The notes under the pieces are model-generated. The model had not been told where the DNA came from. It saw only the letters and a list, made by a program, of their open reading frames with translations, and ran no database searches. Positions 12,201 through 28,071 of a stretch of DNA of 64,000 bases are shown piece by piece. Location of the stretch: positions 35,632,001 to 35,696,000 of the forward strand of contig NC_073353.2 of the NCBI RefSeq assembly GCF_027580225.2, in the 5' to 3' direction. The stretch is from Misgurnus anguillicaudatus. Its lineage: Eukaryota; Chordata; Actinopteri; Cypriniformes; Cobitidae. Both the position numbers and the translations under genes were made by a program. Each line of letters starts with the position of its first letter. Positions within the stretch are counted from its first letter, which is position 1.

Positions 12201-15200
12201 GCATAAGGTGATCTGATTGGCTGACGCATGCGTTGCCGCTTGAAAAGTTGAGAAATGTTTAACTTCTGACGTGGCGCCGACGGATCCACAATACAGTTCG
12301 GCAACGCATGACGTCACCCATTAAAAGTGAATGGGAAGCGTTAACGCTTACGCCCCGTGTGAATGTACCGTTACAGAGTCCAAGATGGTATCGTTACTGG
12401 AAGCTGGTTATTATAGTATATAAAGTTTGAAATAATGATTTTTTTCTTACCAAATCTCATTGATTACCCACAGAAGATCCTTTATTAACCCCTTGGAGTC
12501 GTGTGGATAAACTTTAAAGTGAGAAGTTGTTCCCTGATCCCCGTTTTCTACTTTTACAAAGCATGAAAGAGCAAAGACATTTACTAAAATAACTCCAAAT
12601 GTGTTAGCCTGAAAGATGATGGACATGTGTATCTCGGATTGCTTGAGGTTGAGTAAATCATTGGGTGATGTTGGTATTTGGCTGGAATATCCCTTTAATT
12701 TCAGTCTATTAATTAAGACACAAAAAGCCAGGAAATATGTACACAAAATGTAAAAAAAAAACTAGGGCTGTCACAATTAATGCATTAACGCGCATTCATT
12801 TAAACGCCACTAATTTTATTAACGCAACACGCAATTTCAGTTTGACCCTTGGTCTAGCTAACCCATAGTTGGATCATTGAGATGCAGCCTAATGCAGGGT
12901 TTACACCAAACGCGTTTTGGTCGTCAAAATCGCGTCTACCGTATCTAGTTTGCCGCTTGAACACTTTGAATCCATTCGCGCGTCTAGAGCGGAGTAGACG
13001 CGCGGAAAAAGCAAGCATTTGACGCGCGTCCGAGGCAAAATCCGCTTCTTGTGGGAGGGGCAACTGCTGTGCGAGTGCATGTTTGCAAGATGACTGATGT
13101 TGATTGTGCATTTATCAAGAGAGTTACCAGTTTGTATTGGGTAACCTTACTATAGGGGGAAAATAAACGGTGCGGGTCGATTAACGTCACGTGACTCAAA
13201 AGTGAAGTGTGTATTACAACTTACCAGGTTGCCCAAAGTCCATACTGACACTCTTCCAAGCGAGGTCCTTTTATTACTGTCTCCTAATAGAAATAACAAC
13301 TTGTGTCATATAGCTCCGAGTGACTGCTTGAGTGAGTGACTCCGGGCGGGGCTGCCACCACAGCAGCAGGCAGGCTCCTGATTGGTTAACGCGGCGCGAA
13401 ATTCCGCCAAAGTTCAAATTTTTCAACTCGGGCGTCAGCCGCAAATTCGCGTGAACCGCAAAATGCACAATAGCACCATTCGCGCGTACCACGCACAACG
13501 CTCAATTCGCGCCTTTCGCACGAGGTTCACGCGCGAATGAGGCGGAAACGCGTCTTCCGCTCCGCGTCGAACGCCTCTTCCGCGCCGCGGGACCTCCTGA
13601 CGCGCGTCAACGCGTCTGCACATTGACTTAACATTGAAATCACTCACGCTTCACGCCTCTACCGCGGTTGGTGTAAACGCACCATTAGACAGTAAATGTG
13701 ACCCATGCTGTCTAAATGACTTGGAGGTTTTCATAAAAATATGAACATTAAGCTCTCATCTAGCGAATCCAAAGCTCTAAATTCTAAATGGTCGTTGAAC
13801 ATCTAAAATGATTTATTTGTACGTTTTCTGATAGGTGTACCGTCCTTAATGCTTAACTAATACACAAAGGATGCGTGTCCATCCACATACGCATCTGATG
13901 TTTTGGTTTTAAAACATGCAGGAATTACAAAATGGAGTGCAGGATTTGCTTGATGACAAAATAATTATTAAGAGAGAAAGTTTGTGACCTGATTTATGTT
14001 AAAGAGTTATTAAGAGCGAAAAGACTCAAAAACAATCTTCATCGCGCTGACTGACACTGAAGCACGAGTGCGCACGGCCACGATATATAGACATATACAC
14101 ATAATTACAGTTTTAATAATATCTATTTTGACAAGAATTCACACAGATATAATCTGTTATGTCTTAAGTGAATGTTTGATTAACTGTTGAGGAAGAATAT
14201 CTGATGTGTAACATTATATTAGATTTTTGCATTATACAGTAGATCTTAAAGCTGTGTGTCTCAATGTCAATCAAACAATAAAAGAAAAAAGTTTAACATA
14301 TATTGATATTGTGTGTGCCTAATCTATTAGTTTTACGAGTGATTTTAAGATATGGAAGTGGTAATTTGTGTGGTAATTTTGGATTTTTCTCTAAATTAAC
14401 TTTGCTGACTCTGTCAGCTTCAAAATGTCAAAATATACATAACTCTCATTTTTTAAGATTTGCTCAATCCAACCCAATTTGCCAGCACGGGTCACAAATA
14501 ATGCAGCAGCAAACAGAAATAGAGAAAGAAAAGGGTCTTCTGAAAGAAAATTAATATACAAAACAATGGCTGATGGTTCTGTCGAAAATGTAAACAGGTT
14601 GTTGTAAAAATACATTTGCATCTATATTTATTCACACCTATGTCTATTAAAGTATTAAAAACTCTAAATTAAGGTAAATTTAGAACAGATAAAAATGTGT
14701 GATTAATTTGCGATTAATCACGAGTTAACTCTTGACAATCATGCGATTAATCTAGATTAAATATTTTAATCGATGGACAGCCTTAAAAAAACTCATAATT
14801 TTCACAACAAAATCTTCAGCCTTCTTCAGGCAAAAGTCAGTATTTAGGTGTGATCTACCTTGGCACTAATCACACTGTAAACTCCTCTCATCCTCATGTT
14901 GTTCTATACCTTTTTTAATTTCTTTTTTCTGATGAACACAAAGAATATATTTTAATGGATGATGGTGGGCACACAGCTGATTATAACCATTGACTTCTAT
15001 AGTAGGAAAAACAAATACGATGGAATTCAATGGGTACGTCAAGTGTGTGCTTCCCATCATTTATCAAAATATCTTCTTTATCATTTATTACAATACTTCC
15101 ATAATATTTGTTTTCCTACTATGGAAATCAATGGTTACCATCAGCTGTGTGCTTACCATATCTTCATGTTGGGTTATTCCAGGCAAGTCTCTATTAATGG

Positions 15201-18200
15201 CTTCATGTCCATCTATTCTTGCAGAGGCACCACATCGGAGACCGCAGCCTCTCCCTGTGCAACATGTTCCTGGATGAGATGGCCAAGCAGGCCCGCAACC
15301 TCATCACAGACATCTGCACCGAGCAGTGCACCCTGAGTGACCAGGTCAGTGACGCACCCGCTCTCAACCCTGCCAAAACACAGAGAGGGATCTTCAGGAG
15401 ATCTGGAATTTTCCATGTCATATCTAAGACTTAACTGGGTTTACGAAGAGTTGTGCAAATTTACCATGAATGTTCTGTTGGGTTGCGATATGTTCACAAT
15501 GAAAATAAACAACGATTGAATCACTGAACATAGTTGGCAGCATGCACAACCACAGTGATTCGAACGTGTCACCTCAGCTTTTTTAGTGAACCAACAACAC
15601 GCCCCCTGCCTAGAGTAACCATCATCTTGTCACAAAAAGGAAGCAGCTCATTGGTCACCTCACACCTGCTCTATTTTCGGCTCAGAGGGGTCATTTGGTG
15701 GTTAGCGAAAAAGATTGCTTGGGACGTCTGTACATTTAAAGTGCTGCACATTTATACTGTTTGCAATTTATTTTATTTCCCTACTCCGCAGATTAAATGT
15801 AGGCTGGGAACTTAAAATAGTGAAAGATTTGTGACATCAGCTGAGAAGGAAAGTCGGCACAATTCTATAGAAAAAAAGATTATAAAGACAAACATTTGTT
15901 TTTGTTAGGAATAATGTGCGTGGGTGAATTACACATAATTCAACCAGTAATGTGCATAAAGTAAACGGGGGTGAATTTTGATTTCGTGTTGACTTTAAAA
16001 AGGGGCATTTTCCTGTTGCTCCTTTGCACAGCTGCTGCCAAAACATTGTGCCAAAACCATCAGTCAGGCCGTGAACAAGAAGTCGAAAAAGCAGACGGGG
16101 AAGAAAGGTGAACCGGAGAGAGAAAAGCCCGGCGTGGAGAGCATGAGGAAGAACAGACTCCTGGTCACCAAGTAAGGACAACGCGCACTTCCTCTCACCC
16201 ATCACACCAATACATACATTTTAAACCCAATGACCCTCACACACGATGCACAAAGCCTTGCTACAGGCGTTTACCGTATTATCCTCCCAAACCATCACAT
16301 ACTCAAACAAATCCTCTGTATAATATAAAAGGGATTTAAACCAAGCCTGAAATGGACACCCGGTGTCCAGGAGCAATGGTAGCAGTATAGGTGGGCTTGC
16401 ACTCATGGTTGTTGTGTAATCTGAAGGAAATTAGTTTTTTAATTCTGGCCTTTTTTAACAGCCTGGACAAACTGCACACTGCTCTATCAGAGCTCTGCTT
16501 CTCTATCAACTACGTACCCAACATGATGGTCTGGGAGCACACCTTCACCCCACGCGAGTATCTGACCTCCCATCTGGAGATTCGCTTCACCAAGTGAGTC
16601 CACCTGCAATTCTTCCAAAGACGACCACACATAGGCAACACAATGTTGTGATTTTAAAATTAGTGGTGGTCTTTTATTGTATATTATGTTACATGTATAT
16701 TATTTTGTTTGACATTAGCAAAAAATGTAGTCATACACTTTCCTTCAATGCAGTGAATTGCTTGACTTATGAAAGCAAACAACTCATTTGATTATTTTTT
16801 CTTTTATTGAGAATACGATGGATACAATCCAAAAATACAGTGCATAACAAATGATTGATAAGTCTGGCACTAGCGCAAAAAATACTTGGATATTAGGAAA
16901 TGCCTATGTTACCAACTAATATGAAACAGTTTCCAACTTTAAGGGGTGGTTTCCGGGATAGGGTTTAGATTAATCCAGGACTATGCCTTGGTTATTTTAG
17001 GACATTTAAGTAGTTTTTACAAACAAACTAACAAAATTATACTTGTGTACATCGTGAGAGAAAACAATAGTACTGATGTTTGTTAAAATATGTTAGTGCA
17101 AGGTGTTTTTAAGTTAAGGCTGCTCAAACATGCATTTTAGTCTGGGACTAGGATAAGCCCTGTCCAGGAAACTGCCCCTAAATCTTATTGGATGAGCCAC
17201 ATTGTAAGTCATTGTGAAACTCGCCATATCTTATTAAAGATTCTCCATCATGTTATCAATAAATTTTACAATGCAGTAACTATTAATAAGATAATGTTAC
17301 GAGAGTAAGTCAGTATGAAGAAATTCAGTATGAAGTCATTTTGTGTCATAAGGGTAAAATGTTTAAATTTTGAGTTATATATTATTAATAAATAAGTTTT
17401 CCATTGATGTATGGTTTGTTAGGATTGGGCAATATTTGACTGGGATGCAACTATTTGAAAATCTGGATTCTAAGGGTGCATCCAAATGTCCAAATAATAT
17501 TGAGAAAATTGCCTTTTAAAGTTGTCCAAATGAAGTCCTTAGCAACACATATTACTAATGATCAATACATTTTTTATATATTTACTGTAGGAAATGTAAA
17601 AAAAAATCTATATGGAACATGATCTTTACTTAATATTTTTGTTATCATTTTGACCCATACAATGTATTGTTAGCATTTGCTATAAATATACCTGTATGAC
17701 TTATGACTGGTTTTGTGGTCCAGGGTCACATTTGTGCCCACATGATTTATGTTACACCTGATGGGTTTCATCCTCATTCTTCTGCACTAAATGCATAACG
17801 ATTAATCGTGATTAATCTGTAGCAGCATGTGTTTGTTCATTTGTATATTTATGTATAATTTATTTTATAATTATAAATATTTAATATATAAATAGATTTT
17901 TTTTCTTAAAATTATACATGCATGTGAGGATATTTATATATACATAATTATTATACACAGTTCACACACATATATGATGTAAACAAAAACTTTTATTCTG
18001 CTATAGATGAATTGCGATTAATCGTTATGCATCCCTAATATCAATCATATTGATTTCTCTCATAGGGCAGTTTCAGTTGCATTTTATGTGAAGAGTAAAT
18101 TGTCGTCCTGTTCTCTCTTATTAATTAAGCTGAGAACTCAACAGCTTAAGAGGCCTCTTGGGTTTATTGTCCGATTTGTGTAATTTATTGGACTAGCCGA

Positions 18201-21200
18201 GAGAGTTTGGGTTTAAAATTATTTTTGACACTGTTCCAGAATAGCGCTTGTCCAACTAAATAAACACGGGGCAGATGAATAACAGGTATTTTCCACTGTG
18301 GGCTTCAAAACTCTGACGTGGATGGATTGGCTGGCCCCTCTCTCCCAGGCCCCTTGCGTGGCCGTGAGAGACCCGGTTAGCAGATCTCATCACCCAACAC
18401 GTTACTAGTTTCACGGTTTGTTGTTCATAAACACTCTTGTTATTATCGTTGTAATGGCTATGTTCACGGTGTCCTCAGTTGCTACACGAACAACATTACG
18501 TAATGTCAGTTTATACCAAAGCTGTTGTGAAAGAAAACACTGAATCAAGTTCTAATGTTCATGATTCACCAGTGGATGTTATTCCAGATTAAATGTTTGT
18601 TTTGTAATCTTTTGTTGAAAACCTTTAACTCTAAACTTTTGTTTCTTCATCTTAAAGGGGACATATCATGAAAATCAAACTTTTTTCATGTTTAAGTGCT
18701 ATAATTGGGTCCCCAATGCTTCTATCAACCTAGAAAATGTGAAAAAGATCAACCCAGTAACTTAGTTGGTTAACCATTCTCTGCAAGCATGTGAAAAAAT
18801 AGGCCATTAAAATTTGGCTCCCCTTATGATGTCAGAAGAGGATAATACTGCCCCTTAATCTGCACTATCCAACCACAGCACTGTCATTTAGTGCAGAGAT
18901 CAGCTCATTTGCATTTAAAAAGACACACCCCATTTTTGCTCACACTTACAAAGTGGCAATTTTAACATGTTATAATAAGTTATCTATATGGTATTTTGAG
19001 CTAAAACTTCGCATACATACTGTGGGCACACAAAAGATTTATTTGACATCCTAAAAAAGTCTTGTGTAATGCCCCCTTTAATTGTCAAACTATTTGTTTT
19101 TTAGTCATATTCAGATTAACATTCAGTGTGATGTAAGGCAGGACTTGATTTTATCTGACGGGATTTGACACAGTTTGTTTGATTAGATAGAAATTATAAA
19201 TTCATATTTTTTTATTCCCCAACCTCATTGTTATGTCATTAGAGATGCAAATAAAGTTTTTACAATTTTGATAAATGTGACCCTGGACCACAAAGCCTGT
19301 CATAAGTCACCCGGGTATATTTGTAGCAATAGGCATCAATACATTGTATGGGTCAAAATTATAGATTTTTAGGTGCCAAAAATATTGTTCTATTAAGGAA
19401 AGATCATGTTTAATGGAAACATTATGTACATTTAAAAAAAAAATGTAATTTTTTTTTCAAATTTGTAAATTTTTAAAATGTATTTATCATTAGTAATATG
19501 TGTTGCTCCTTTAGCATTTGGTTGATTTTCTTAAAGGGGACATTTCACAAGACTTCTTTAAGAAGTTAAATAAATCTTTGGTGTCCCCAGAGTATGTATG
19601 TTAACTTCTAGCTCAAAATATCATATAGATAATTTATTATAAGATGTTAAAATTGCCACTTTGTAGGTGTGAATAAAAGTGTGCAGTTTTTGGGTGTGTC
19701 CTTTAAAATGCAAATGAGTTGATCTCTGCACTAAATGGCAGTGCCGCGGTTGGATAGTGCAGATTAAGGGGCAGTATTATCCCCTTCTGACATCACAAGG
19801 GGAGCCAGATTTTAATTACCTATTTTTCACATGCTTGTAGAGAATGGTTTACCAAACCTAAGTTACTGGGTTGATATTTTTCTCATTTTCTAGGTTGATA
19901 GAAGCACTGGGGACCCAATTATAGCACCTAAACATGGAAAAGTCAGATTTTCATGATATGTCACCTTTAATATTTAGATTTTTTGAACTCTCAGACTCCA
20001 GATTTTCAAATAGTTGCATCTCGGCCAAATATGTTATATCCTAACAAACCATGCATCAATGGAAAGCTTATTTATAAATCTCAATTTCAAAAAATTTGAT
20101 CCTTATGGTTTTGTGGACCAGGGTCACAGATGATTATGAAAGCTTTCAAACTTTATCGTAAGTGTAATGTGCATTAAGATTAGAAACACATTGTAGCGAT
20201 TTTGGTGTTGACCGTGTCTGTATCTTGCTCAGGTCCATTGTGGGAATGACAATGTACAACCAAGCCACGCAGGAGATTGCCAAACCATCAGAGCTGCTTA
20301 CCAGCGTCCGGGCCTATATGACGGTGCTGCAGTCCATCGAGAACTACGTGCAGATCGACATCACACGAGTATTTAACAATGTTCTGCTGCAGCAGACCCA
20401 ACACCTGGACAGCCATGGAGAACCAACCATCACCAGCCTCTACACCAACTGGTGAGACTTCTATGATGTCTAGGAAGGCCATATTTTTTAAGTTTTACAG
20501 TAACTATCACTTCTAGTCCTGGGACCCACACATTTGCACATTACGGATTTAGCACAACCAGTTCAGCTGGTGAGCAGAGAGATCCGTTAACCGAATTGGG
20601 TGAGCTGTTGGTCCTCAGGACTTGAACTGATACTATATGCTCCTATTGAGCTTTCTTAACTGCCTACATGGGAAGCATTCAAATTGAAATGTTATTCATT
20701 TGAAATGGTCTACATACAAAGCAACACCTCATGTAAAGCCTCAAGTCAGCTCAAGTTTTGGAAAGGAGCCTATGTGAACCATTAGCCTGGTGTTTATCTG
20801 TGCGCAGGTATCTGGAGACTCTTCTGCGGCAGGTGAGCAACGGCCACATTGCTTACTTTCCAGCTATGAAGGCCTTTGTGAACCTTCCCACTGAGAACGA
20901 GCTCACCTTTAATGCCGAGGAGTATTCTGACATATCCGGTGAGGATTAAAAGCACTTGGCGTTGATACTCCAAGATTTTATGGAGGTCTCAGTCGAGGTA
21001 TTTTCTTCAAATATTTTATAGTTTGTATTTCCTCTGCTTCATCGTCCAGAAATGCGTTCCCTGTCTGAGCTGCTGGGCCCGTACGGGATGAAGTTCCTCA
21101 GCGAGAGCCTCATGTGGCACATCTCTTCCCAAGTGGCCGAGCTTAAGGTGAGGAACAAGGGTTTTCTGGGTAAATAGTCTAAATAGTGGGCTTGTTTGCC

Positions 21201-24200
21201 GGCTCATTTATCTCTTTGATAAACTTCATTAGAAAGTGTTTTAGGAGCTCAGCTTTTTGTGACTGACTTGTTTGAGAACATTTACAGGTTTTTTTCATTC
21301 TTAAATTGGGTAAGCCTTGCCGGGCAAGCCTAGCTGAGTGTTTTTTACACATTGTGTTCACTGATTTTAGGGAATACCATGGAATTTAACAGATGAAATG
21401 AAGAGTTTCGTTGCAAAACGAGATAAATCCATTTTTTTAATTTTTTGTCAAAACATGTTTATTGTTATGTAATCATGTTATTATTTTGTTTTATGGTGCT
21501 ACTTAGCTGTATTTTTTAAGTTAGGAAGGTTTAAATCAAAACAAACCAACTGCAGTTGAATTGATGTTAATTGGAATGCACAACCAAAAAAATGAGATTT
21601 CTGAACAATTAAGAAAGTTATCTCGTTTTGCAATGAAACTCTTCAGATTTAAATGTAGTTTCCTGTGCTGTGTTGACATAATTTTACAATACGTTACATT
21701 TACATTCACACGTTTGGAAAAACTTTTATCCAAAGCAACTTATAGTGCATTACAAGGTGTGCATTTTTATTAGTATGTGTTTTCCATGGGTTCGAACCCA
21801 TAACCTTTTGTGCTGCCAACAGGGTTCCCACGGGTCCTTAAAAGTTTGTGGATCTGGGCGGAAAAATTCAAGGCCCTGGAAAGTTTTGAAAATATACATA
21901 CATAGTTAAAGGTCATTGATAGAGCTTGAATCTATTTTATGCAAGAAGTTTTCTGGAAAAAAATCCATATTATTCCCTGTGTAGTGTAGGATAATTAAAT
22001 CTTCTGTATGCGAATGTTGATTCATACCAAAATGCTTTTTTGCATAGTTGTGTTTGACACATGAAAACGTCTCGGGTTACGTATGAAACTGTTGTTCCCT
22101 GAGAAGGGAACGAGACGCTGCGTCTCCCTTGCCATACTTCCTGCGTCCCTGTAACGCCGTCTTTGGCAATATTTCAGATAGCGATAATGCTTCCTGACTC
22201 CCGCCCTCACCCTGTCTTTGTTGTTAAGCCTCACCATTGAATTTGATATACACATTCAGACGTACTTACCCCTGGGTACCTCCGGGTATTAGACCTGGAA
22301 AATCCTTGAAAGGTACTTGAATTTGAAGTTAACTAAGGTGTGGAACCCAGTGCTAATGCAAGGTTACAGGCCACAGACTTTATGGACATCATGTTGACAA
22401 TTCCTATACAGTAGAAAGATTGCGCATTAGTTTGCGCATCACAGCTGTGAACTAGGGCTGAACGATGTGAGGAAGTTGCGATGTGCGATGACATTGTTTA
22501 ATGTTGCGATGACGATGTGAGTTGCGATAAATATATATATATTTTTTTCATGTTTTAGGGGCCATTCACATGTCGCGCCTAAAAACACGTGGAAAACACT
22601 AGACACGTAGGTTATTGTCACATGACCTGCATGCTGCGCCTGTGTCATTCTGAAAAGTTAAAATGTTTTTGAGAAAAACTTGAAAAAAACGAGCGTGTCG
22701 CGACCGCGGCGCTTCCAGAGCACACATACATTTGAAATAATAAAAACCATGTCTTCAGGAATAAACGTGATAGGTCAAACGTTTATTACATGCGCTTACT
22801 GTTTTCCCTTCATTCATCGCATCAAGGCTGTCTGTTGCGATGTGTTCATCGCGTGAGTTCATATCGCGATGACGATGAAAATTCGATGTATCGTTCAGCC
22901 CTACTGTGAACCATGATGTGCTACTTTATATTGTTAGTCAGCGACAGGTGGAGTTAGGTGGATATAATTCTAATGAAGAAGCAAAAAACCCCAATATATG
23001 CAAAATTTTTGGTATGCACAATTTGTCAGCAGTATTTTTTCTTGAAGATAAAGACTAATTTTGTAAACTATGCATACTGAATGCACCAACTAGCTGAAAT
23101 ATTTCATACACAGACACACGTTGTGGGTGTTCTGTTTCCTTGGAAATCCATGGCACTTTCAGTGGAATTTCGAGGACACTGAATCCATGTGGCCTGTTTA
23201 CCGGGAACAGAATTTAGGTAGCATTTACCCTAAAGAGTTATTGGAAAACATTTAAACAACAGCAAATGAGAGCTGTCAAGCAATGATGGATTAACGGCAA
23301 CTATGCCCATCAAACCTGAACCAAGTGAGAGTTTGATTACTTTACAGACAAGCCGTTATTTGCAAGGTATGAATAGTTTATTGTGTGCACTTCTGACACA
23401 ATCGTTTAGGAATAAAGTGTTTTTCTCTCTTGGCCTGCTTTTTTATTCAGTTTACACATGCACAATGTATATAATTGTAACAGCCCTTTGCGTTATAATT
23501 GTTATTTTTTAGCAGCAAGAGCCAACCGAAGTGTGCAAACGCAGCTTTGGCACACGTCAGTGATGTTCTAACATGCAAACCTTTCTCCCTCAGCTGAAAG
23601 TAATTTGGAGAAGAAAAAAGTTTCCTATCTGACAGACAATCACAATCAGTTAAACCGTTTTAGTTAGCATTTCTATTCTGCACCATGCTCACCAAATGTC
23701 TTAACATGAAACACGTTTTCTCTCAAAGTGCTTGATTTGCACAAATCATTTGTAGACATGCAAACTGGTGCTTTTTGTCCTAAATCTGAAATGCCCACGG
23801 TATGATTTTTATACGCTGCAAGTGTTAAAAGGATTCAATATATCAAGTATGACATTAAAAAATCAAAAATTGTGGTTACAGTAAGGCACAGGACCAAGCA
23901 GTAAACATTTAATGCTTGGTTTGAAAAGTAAAGCCACAAACTCTGTTGGCATGAGACTAGTGTGAAAGATTCACTTAGGGGCTGTTTACACTTGGTATTA
24001 AGATGTGTTTTCATCGATCGGATCACAAGTGGACGAGAGAGACACATTACGTTTACACCTGGTATTTAAATCCGTCTCTTTTGTCCACTTTCGACCGCTT
24101 CTGTGCTGAATACTATGGGGGGTTGGTCTGTGAGACGGTGGGTGAGTCTCTGCTGTCATTCAAACCCGAGCGGGAGTAATTATGAGTTTATATGGACGCA

Positions 24201-27200
24201 AACTAATATTATGTCGGAGTGCACTGCTTGTTTAGCAAGTAAACATGCTGCACAGTGTTTTGTACATGAGTATGTAAGAGCTTTCTTTGAATTTTCAGCG
24301 CAATTGATGAAATAGGATCGCGCAACTTTCACACGCTTTCAAAACGAAACTACGGAGATCAGCCGCTTAGTTTTATCAATGAAAGGCTAAAAATAGGGCT
24401 GTTCACCGAATGTTCACGCCAGAAGTCAAAAAAGACGTAAAACTTGTGTTTAATACCTCAGATTAGATAAATGGGCGGAGAGAAGGCGGTCGCGTGTGGC
24501 TGTTCGAACGCATTCAACCACATGTGCGTTCCGCAACTCCAAAGCGATCCGATCGAAAGTGGTTTCGACCACCTCTGGATGTGGTTGAAAGTGGTCGAAA
24601 GTGGACGAGCTCAAAACGTTTTGAACACCGTTTACACCTGGCATTAACGTCGTCCACTTGTGATCCGATCGACGAAAGCACATGTTGGTGCCAAGTGTAA
24701 ACAGCCTCTTACTGTCCTTGTCCATTGCATACATTTTGACCTTAGTGACGTGGCCGTCTGAGAACGGTAACCCCCCGGAAATGCTGACCCTGTTGACAGC
24801 GTAACTATGATTTTTTTTCTGAGATCAAGTCAAAATAATTTTCTGTGATTATTGACATCCTGCATGATTCTGTCCCATTACAGAAACTTGTGGTGGACAA
24901 CGTGGAGGTTCTGACCCAGATGAGGACCAGCTTTGACAAGCCGGAGCATATGGCAGCGCTTTTCAAACGGCTCACATGTGGGTTCCTATCTTAGGGCTTT
25001 TGCCTCCTATTACAAGCATACCTTAAATGTGAATTTGTTTGTAAATCCACGCTAAAATCTCATAGCCTTATGATGAGGAGCATCAAAGTTTCATTTCAAT
25101 CATTGAATTCACCTTAATTTCAATCTTTGACATGATTTTACTCAGTCATTATTAAGGTTATAATGTTCTTTAAATTATGTAGGATCATTTTATGTAGACA
25201 ACAGTAAATTTGAAAGTTCATTTCTAAAGCTGCTATGAAACAAGATTTAAAGTTGGTGCAGTACACTGAAATTTGAATTAAAAATGTTTGTCTTGAGGTT
25301 TATACATCCAGCTTTACTGTGAGTGTAGCTAATTATGTAAAATTTATAAATTCTTATAATTATTTTAAGAAGGGGTCTTCTTACAAAAGGTTCATCATAT
25401 TGGGGGTCCTTGGCATCATTAAGTTTGAAAACCCTTGTATTAGACGATAGCTGTATGAACTGTAATACCTCGCCTCAAGCAGACAGGACCCACCGCACAG
25501 AGCTATTTCGAGGGATTTGTTACAGCTCATACAGCCGTATTATTATGCTGAGCTACTAAACTGAAATTTAATCTCAGGAATGTGGCCCACCTGCAGACCT
25601 ATTTTTAGTGCCTTGTCTATAAAGAAAACCTATTATTAGATATTATATGACCTGTCTTATGTTTCTGCAGCGGTTGACAGCGTCCTGAAACGGATGACCA
25701 TCATCGGTGTGATTTTGTCATTCCGCTCTCTGGCTCAGGAAGCCCTTCGAGACGTACGTTATCCAGACACATGATTCACGCTACACTCACTGTCTGAACA
25801 TGGACAGTATATTAACATCTCTCTGTTAAATTATACTTCAACTGTTCAGTTCTTAAAGGAAATTTACAGATCTACTTTCATCTATATAACATTGGTGGAG
25901 AGAGGGTTCAAAAGTTTTATGAAACTTGACAACTTTATTTACTGTGCATTCAGTCTTTTTTGGAGCTTGGCCATAAAAATCCATGACAATAAGTACCAAA
26001 TTCCTAACATAATAAACTCTTTCGCTGCCATTGACGAGATATCTCGTCAATTAAGAAAAAAATGCTTCCCCGCCAATGACGAGATTTTCCGTCTTTCCGC
26101 AATACCGCTATTATCCACCAGGGGCGCACTTCCGCAACTTATACAACCCGGAAGTAGCGCCTCACGTGAAAGAGAAAGAACTCTGTGTATGTTTTAAAGA
26201 TCGCTCTGCCTCTGATCTCTATCAAAAGTCCTTCGCAAAAATTGAATTATCTCAGCTTTTTGCTCAAAATTGGGTGTTTTTTAAGAAACCTACCCATGTT
26301 TGAGAGGTGATTACAAGAGAACTAATGAAGGTAGGATGAAACGGGGTTTTTTTTTGTTTGAAAGCAGAGGGTCTGTTCTTTCTTCTGATATATTGTTTGT
26401 TGATATATTTAAAGAAGAACATTTTCTGGAAGTCATTAAACTTTTGTGAAAATCACGAAAAATGCTGGCGCTGGCTGGGAACTTTTTTTTAAAACGCTGG
26501 CGGGGAAAGAGTTAAATATATAACTATTGGAAAAAAGCTAAAAGAAATACCAAATCACACATATGAGGGAGATCAGTTAGTGTGGTAAACATTTTTAATT
26601 ACATATAGGGATGCATATCAATTAATCGCGATTGATCTGTGGCAGAATAAAAGTTTTTGTTTACATCATATATGTGTGTGTACTGTGTATAACAACTTTG
26701 TATAGTTAAATGCACACACATGCATGTATATATTTAAGCAATGTTTACATGTGTATATACATTTGTATATTTATGTATAATTTATATTATATATAAATAT
26801 AAATACTTAATATATAAATATATTTTTTTCTTAAAATTATACATGCATGTGTGCATATTTATATATACATAATTATTATACACAGTTCACACACATATAT
26901 GATGTAAACAAAAACTTTTATTCTGCTATAGATTAATCGCGATTAATTGATATGCATCCCTAATTACATACAATTTTTTCCTCAGATTTTAGGTGAACTA
27001 CTTTTAAGTTTGTAATCTCTTTAATATGTTTTATAGCTCAAATAGTTTTTATACTAAGAGACGTCTCAAGCAAATAAGTTCTGACCACAGCTGTCGGCCT
27101 TCTCTCCAGGTACTTTCATGCCACATTCCCTTCCTAGTAAGCTCTGTGGAAGACTTCAAAGACCACATTCCTCGTGAAACTGACATGAAGGTAGGTGACA

Positions 27201-28026
27201 TCACACTAGCTGTCAACGATATATCTTATATCTGAAGAGTTTAGTTTCAAAACGCAATAAATCCATTTTGACTAATTTTGGTAAAAAATGTGTTTTCTAT
27301 CCCAAGAAAGTGACAAGATGAAAACCACTATTTTCCATTACAAACTTTCACATAGCATCTTTAGGTTATAATAATATTTAACCCTTGTGCATTGTTCAAA
27401 TTTACTACCCTTTCGTGTTGTTAGTGGATGAAAACATCCACTAAATTCAACGGCTATAAAAATGTATCGGATGAATATTGTTTCCAAATTTTTTTACATA
27501 AATCTGTTAATCAACCTCAGTACTGATCAAAACTACAAAATCTTCACAAAAATTCAATGATTTTAACTCTTTAATTGCCAAGTTTATAAGTGGTGTCACT
27601 GATTTGGGGAAAAAACACACACAAAATGACCGATTTTCAATATAAAATGTGATTGTAAACTGGATTTTTTAAAACCTTTTTCACAGTCTTGGGCATGCCA
27701 AAGATTGGTAAAAACATTGGCTTTGAAGCATTTTTAGTTTTTGTGTAGCATCAGTTTAAATTTTTTTTCTCCCTCATTTATTGTTATTGGCTGTTTTTGC
27801 CCCATTGACTACCATTATAACCACATTTTTTGATTGCAGAGCTATGACACCTTTTTATCATGCATTTTTGAATGTTGGTGTTTTTTTCATTTGCTAAGAG
27901 GTCAAATTAGTCATTTTTACTGTTGATCACCATGTGGCCCTATTAACCCTTTAGTAGAACTGTGCAAAAACAAAGCTTAATTTCTGGCTTGTACATTGTG
28001 TTTTATGGAGTATAACTCCATAATAA

Positions 28027-28071
<45 letters not shown>

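Noticed and set aside
13021..13647. Arg-rich ORFs on the minus strand
   Set aside because: Product of the CpG-rich MITE's composition; overlapping frames and no homology.
21790..21812. Possible tRNA (ggttcgaaccc motif)
   Set aside because: Only a B-box-like piece inside a dispersed repeat; no acceptor or anticodon arms could be paired.
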